Source: JANRKB01 sp033763695
Lineage (GTDB): Bacteria; Planctomycetota; Phycisphaerae; Phycisphaerales; UBA1924
Direction of reading: 5' to 3'
Length of the DNA: 7,871 nt
NCBI GenBank assembly: GCA_033763695.1
Contig: JANRKB010000012.1
Location: 1-7,871, forward strand
The number at the start of each line of letters is the position of its first letter. Position 1 is the first letter of the stretch. Positions 4,487 through 7,871 of the stretch are shown here, in pieces. A model generated the notes under the pieces. The model saw nothing but the letters and a program-made list of their open reading frames with translations. It was not told the origin of the DNA and did not search any database. Both the position numbers and the translations under genes were made by a program.

Positions 4487-6321
4487 ACACCCTTGCATCT
4501 GCCTCGGTGCCCGCACCAACACTCGCCGCGATCACCGGCTCCGGCGTTCTGCAACTGGTGATCTACCTCGCGGTGCTGGTTGTGCTGGTCAAGCCGCTGG
4601 GCTGGTTCATGGCCTGCGTGCTGGAAGGCAAGGCGGGTGAAGCGCCGCTGGGGCTTGGTCGCGCGCTGGGCTGGTTGGAGCGCGGCATCTACGCCCTTTG
4701 CGGCATTCGCACCGACGAGAATGGACGGCCCGTCGAGACAGGGTGGAAGCCGTACGCCATCGGCATGCTCTTCTTCAATGCTCTTGGCTTCATCGCCGTG
4801 TATGCACTGCAGCGACTGCAGCACATGCTGCCCGCGAACCCGGCGGGTGAGGGGGGGCTGGGCGCGGTCGAGGCCAAATCCGCGTTCAACACCGCGATCT
4901 CCTTCGCGACCAACACCAACTGGCAGGGCTACGGCGGCGAGACGACCATGTCGTACCTCACGCAGATGCTCGGGCTGGGCGTGCAGAACTTCCTGAGCGC
5001 CGCGACGGGCATCGCCGTGCTGGCGGCACTGATCCGCGGGCTGGCGCGCAAGTCATCAACCACCATCGGCAACTGCTGGGCGGATCTGACGCGAGTCACG
5101 CTCTACATCCTTCTGCCGTTGAGCGCCGTGCTCGCGGTGGCGCTGGTCAGCCAAGGCGTCGTGCAGACGTTCCGCGGCCCGCAAGAGGTCGCGCTCACCG
5201 TGCCGCTGACAACGTCCGACGGCGCGGCGATTACGACGCAGACCATCCCCCTCGGCCCTGCGGCGTCGCAGATCGCCATCAAGCAGCTTGGCACCAACGG
5301 CGGCGGGTTCTTCAACGTGAACTCGGCCCATCCGCTGGAGAACCCGACCGCGCTCTCGAACTTCCTGCAACTGCTGGCGATCCTGCTGATCCCGGCGGCG
5401 CTCTGCTGGACCTTTGGCGAGATGGTCCACGACCGGCGGCAGGGCTGGGCCGTGCTCGCGGCGATGATGGTGATCTTTGTGCCTTTGTTGGCCGCTACGT
5501 ACGGCTTCGAGGCCCGCGGCAACCCGGCCGTCGCCGCGCTCGGTGTCGATACCAGCGGCGGCATGGGCGAAGTCGGCGGCAACATGGAGGGCAAGGAAGC
5601 CCGCTTCGGAATCGCCAACTCGGCGCTCTGGGCGGCCGCGACTACTGCTGCGAGCAACGGCAGCGTCAACGCCATGCACGATTCGTACACGCCCTTGGGC
5701 GGGCTCATCCCGATGTGGCTGATGCAGCTCGGCGAGGTGGTCTTCGGCGGCGTGGGTTCGGGCCTCTACGGCATGCTCATGTTCGTCATCGTCGCCGTCT
5801 TCGTCGCGGGACTGATGGTGGGCCGCGCGCCGGAGTACCTGGGCAAGAAGATCGAGCCCTTCGAGATGAAGATGGCGATGATCTGCGTGCTGGTGCCGTG
5901 TGCCATCGTCCTCGTCGGCACCGCGGTGGCCGTGCTCGTCCCGGAAGGCAACACCACGAGCAACCCCGGCCCGCACGGATTCAGCCAGATCCTGTACGCC
6001 TTCAGCAGCGCGGGGAACAACAACGGTTCGGCCTTCGCTGGGCTCTCGGCGAACACGCCCTTCTACAACATCGCGCTGGGGCTGGCGATGTGGTTCAGCC
6101 GGTTCTGGATCATCGTGCCCGTGCTCGCCGTCGCGGGCTCGCTCGCCGCCAAGCGGGTGAGCCCAACAACCGGCACTCGTGGGGGCGGCACTCTGCCCAC
6201 GCACACGCCGGTGTTTGTGGTCATGCTCGTTGCGGTCGTCGTCATCGTCGGTGCGCTCACCTTCGTGCCTGCGCTCGCCCTGGGGCCGGTGGTGGAGCAT
6301 CTCCAACTCGTCGGCAAGTAA
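4483..6321 (+). CDS. kdpA: K+-transporting ATPase, potassium-binding subunit KdpA
   Basis: 612 residues, against 557 in E. coli; extra length lies at the N-terminus and in loops. KdpA is the channel-like subunit that selects K+ in the KdpFABC pump of the cytoplasmic membrane. All four selectivity-filter regions are visible: TNTNWQ (143-148), GTNGGGFFN (270-278), SNGSVN (391-396) and SSAGNNNGSAF (508-518). Conserved blocks such as NPTALSNF, FGEMVHDRRQG, GEVVFGGVGSGLYG, PEYLGKKIE and GLSANTPF follow in family order. It ends with the usual LTFVPALALGPVVEHL. The start is GTG at 4483, with GGAG 8 bases upstream and a 4-base overlap with the kdpF stop. The next ATG (4609) would remove the first membrane span. 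The gene appears intact and functional. Confidence 0.97.
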   Translation: MNTLASASVPAPTLAAITGSGVLQLVIYLAVLVVLVKPLGWFMACVLEGKAGEAPLGLGRALGWLERGIYALCGIRTDENGRPVETGWKPYAIGMLFFNALGFIAVYALQRLQHMLPANPAGEGGLGAVEAKSAFNTAISFATNTNWQGYGGETTMSYLTQMLGLGVQNFLSAATGIAVLAALIRGLARKSSTTIGNCWADLTRVTLYILLPLSAVLAVALVSQGVVQTFRGPQEVALTVPLTTSDGAAITTQTIPLGPAASQIAIKQLGTNGGGFFNVNSAHPLENPTALSNFLQLLAILLIPAALCWTFGEMVHDRRQGWAVLAAMMVIFVPLLAATYGFEARGNPAVAALGVDTSGGMGEVGGNMEGKEARFGIANSALWAAATTAASNGSVNAMHDSYTPLGGLIPMWLMQLGEVVFGGVGSGLYGMLMFVIVAVFVAGLMVGRAPEYLGKKIEPFEMKMAMICVLVPCAIVLVGTAVAVLVPEGNTTSNPGPHGFSQILYAFSSAGNNNGSAFAGLSANTPFYNIALGLAMWFSRFWIIVPVLAVAGSLAAKRVSPTTGTRGGGTLPTHTPVFVVMLVAVVVIVGALTFVPALALGPVVEHLQLVGK

Positions 6322-6345
6322 GCGCGTTGTCCCCTGGAATCAGCC

Positions 6346-7871
6346 ATGCCGAGTTCGACCACTCACGCCTCCTCATCGATCTTCAGCCCCGCCATCGTGC
6401 GGCCCGCCGTCGGCTCCGCGCTGGCCAAGCTCGACCCGCGGGTGCAGCTGCGCAACCCCGTCATGTTCGTGGTGTGGGCGGTCAGCGTGCTCACGACGAT
6501 GCTGGCGGTCGCGGGGTTCGCGGGGCACGGCGAGGCTGGCGGATACTCGCCGACGCTGGTGCTCGTGATTGCGCTGTGGCTGTGGTTCACGGTGCTGTTC
6601 GCGAACTTCGCCGAGGCGATGGCCGAGGGGCGGGGCAAGGCCCAGGCGGCGAGCCTGCGCAAGAGCAAGCGGGATGTGGCGGCGAAGAAGATCGGCACTT
6701 GGCACTGGGCATTGGGCGCTGGTGGGGGTGGGGAAAGGCAGAGGGCCACGGACATCGCGTCGCTCAAGACCGAGAGCGTGTCGGGCGCGTCGCTCCGCAA
6801 GGGCGACATCGTGCTCGTACAGGCCGGCGACACCATCCCCGGCGACGGCGAGGTGATCGAGGGCGTCGCGTCGGTCAACGAGTCGGCGGTGACCGGCGAG
6901 TCCGCGCCGGTGATCCGCGAAGCGGGCGGCGACCGCTCCAGCGTCGTGGGCGGCACGCAGGTGCTCAGCGATTGGCTCATCGTGCGGATCGCGGCGGACC
7001 CGGGCTCATCGTTCCTCGACCGCATGATCGCGATGGTCGAAGGCGCCAAGCGGCAGAAGACCCCCAACGAGATCGCGCTCGACATTCTGCTCGCCGCGCT
7101 GACCATTACCTTCCTGCTCGCGTGCGCCACGCTCCTGCCGTACTCGATCTATGCGGTGATGCAGAGCAAGGCAGCGGACGCGGTGAGCACCGCGCAGCCC
7201 ATCACCGTCACCGTGCTGGTTGCGTTGCTTGTATGTTTGATTCCCACGACCATCGGCGGCCTGCTCTCGGCCATCCGCATCGCGGGGATGGACCGCCTGG
7301 TGCAGGCCAACGTCATCGCCACCAGCGGCCGGGCGGTGGAAGCCGCGGGCGATGTGGACGTGCTGCTTCTGGACAAGACCGGCACGATCACCTTCGGCAA
7401 CCGCATGGCGTCGGCGTTCTATCCCGTCGACGGCACCACCGCCGAGCAGCTCGCCGACGCGGCCCAGCTCTCCTCGCTCGCGGACGAAACGCCCGAGGGC
7501 CGCTCGATCGTCGTGCTCGCCAAGCAGAAGTACAACATCCGCGAGCGCGACATGCACGCGCTCGGTTTTGACGGAAAGCCAGCGAGCTTCGTCCCCTTCA
7601 CCGCCAACACGCGCATGAGCGGCGTCGACCTGCCCGTGTCGACGCAGTTCCCGCACGGCCGCCAGATCCGCAAGGGCTCCGCCGACGCGATCGACGCGTA
7701 CGTCTCACGCATGGGCGGCACGCCGAGCGCGCAGGCCCGCGAGATCGTGAACGAGGTCTCCAAGCGAGGGTCCACGCCGCTGGTCGTCGCCGATGGCAAG
7801 GGCAAGACGCTGGGCGTGATCGAACTCAAGGACATCGTCAAGGGCGGCATCAAGGAACGCTTCGCCGAACT
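6346..7871 (+). CDS. kdpB: K+-transporting ATPase, ATP-hydrolysing subunit KdpB (C-terminus beyond window)
   Basis: 508 codons are present before the window ends, out of roughly 730 expected. KdpB is the P-type ATPase that powers K+ uptake through KdpA. Visible landmarks are RNPVMF (36-41), the first two spans up to WFTVLFANFAEAMAEGR, TGES (183-186, corresponding to E. coli T159-S162) and RQKTPNEIAL. The fourth span carries CLIPTTIGG (297-305). The phosphorylation motif DKTGTIT has Asp343, and the nucleotide-binding sequences are FVPFTANTRMSG and RKGS with Lys443. All catalytic residues that can be seen are intact. Two oddities stand out: about 17 extra residues after Ile116 encoded by a heptamer repeat, and Arg311 in SAIRIAGM where E. 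coli has Gly. The start ATG is 24 bases after the kdpA stop with only a weak GGA upstream, so translation probably depends on kdpA. kdpC is expected next. Confidence 0.96.
   Translation, partial: MPSSTTHASSSIFSPAIVRPAVGSALAKLDPRVQLRNPVMFVVWAVSVLTTMLAVAGFAGHGEAGGYSPTLVLVIALWLWFTVLFANFAEAMAEGRGKAQAASLRKSKRDVAAKKIGTWHWALGAGGGGERQRATDIASLKTESVSGASLRKGDIVLVQAGDTIPGDGEVIEGVASVNESAVTGESAPVIREAGGDRSSVVGGTQVLSDWLIVRIAADPGSSFLDRMIAMVEGAKRQKTPNEIALDILLAALTITFLLACATLLPYSIYAVMQSKAADAVSTAQPITVTVLVALLVCLIPTTIGGLLSAIRIAGMDRLVQANVIATSGRAVEAAGDVDVLLLDKTGTITFGNRMASAFYPVDGTTAEQLADAAQLSSLADETPEGRSIVVLAKQKYNIRERDMHALGFDGKPASFVPFTANTRMSGVDLPVSTQFPHGRQIRKGSADAIDAYVSRMGGTPSAQAREIVNEVSKRGSTPLVVADGKGKTLGVIELKDIVKGGIKERFAE
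6694..6721 (+). repeat. Heptamer tandem repeat inside kdpB
   Basis: Four consecutive 7-bp units fit GGCAYTK or one change from it: they start at 6694, 6701, 6708 and 6715, and the last reads GGCGCTG. A G-rich tail GTGGGGGTGGGGAA follows to 6735. In the kdpB frame this encodes GTWHWALGAGGGGE (residues 117-130), in a surface loop of the actuator domain that is much shorter in E. coli KdpB. The frame is kept on both sides, so the overall insertion must be a multiple of three although the unit is seven. Confidence 0.65.

Noticed and set aside
5056..6306. 416-codon minus-strand open frame opposite kdpA
   Set aside because: His/Asp/Arg/Glu-rich shadow of kdpA codons. KdpA itself shows all family motifs.
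5715..7571. 618-codon plus-strand open frame spanning the kdpA/kdpB junction
   Set aside because: It is in another frame from both kdpA and kdpB and its translation is Arg/Gly/Ala-rich without motifs. Its length reflects the scarcity of stops in GC-rich DNA.
1..7871. CRISPR array, insertion sequence or complete mobile element
   Set aside because: No regularly spaced palindromic repeats, no transposase, and no terminal inverted repeats with target duplication were seen.

Overview
The window looks like a chromosomal stretch from a GC-rich planctomycete, probably of the Phycisphaerae type. The main evidence is the serine/threonine kinase at 655-2055. Its N-terminal half has the wording typical of the large planctomycete family of membrane-anchored Hanks-type kinases. 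The taxonomic call is inference from protein style and base composition, not from a marker gene.

Layout from left to right. Positions 1-654 hold at most the last 54 codons of an unidentified gene (3-167), then a gene-poor stretch with short repeats: a 23-bp direct repeat 108 bp apart and four 8-bp AGTGGNNN units. A minus-strand kinase follows (655-2055), whose last third is lower in GC and departs from the usual family sequence. A small plus-strand membrane protein (2175-2525) diverges from it. Between 2526 and 2810 there is no gene, but 2593-2634 reads on the minus strand as the 3' half of a tRNA-Lys(CUU) without its 5' half. This is the classic footprint of integration into a tRNA gene.

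The right-hand part is a potassium-uptake locus. A putative outer-membrane beta-barrel protein of the TorF/Gcw_chp kind (2811-3899, minus) is divergent from a kdp operon on the plus strand. The operon comprises a 53-residue single-span protein (4227-4388), kdpF (4385-4486), kdpA (4483-6321) and kdpB (6346 to the window end, C-terminal part missing). The first three junctions are tight: two successive 4-base stop/start overlaps, then a 24-base gap before kdpB. The expected product is the high-affinity K+ pump KdpFABC in the cytoplasmic membrane. KdpA selects K+ and KdpB is the P-type ATPase; KdpC and any KdpDE regulators would lie beyond the right edge. The 327-bp divergent intergenic region carries short direct repeats with 11-bp and 21-bp spacing, the arrangement expected for an OmpR/PhoB-type regulator such as KdpE.

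No clearly new multi-gene system is visible. The observations most worth checking are the tRNA-Lys footprint beside the kdp locus, the helically phased repeats upstream of kdp, a heptamer repeat inside the kdpB reading frame, and the composite structure of the kinase gene.
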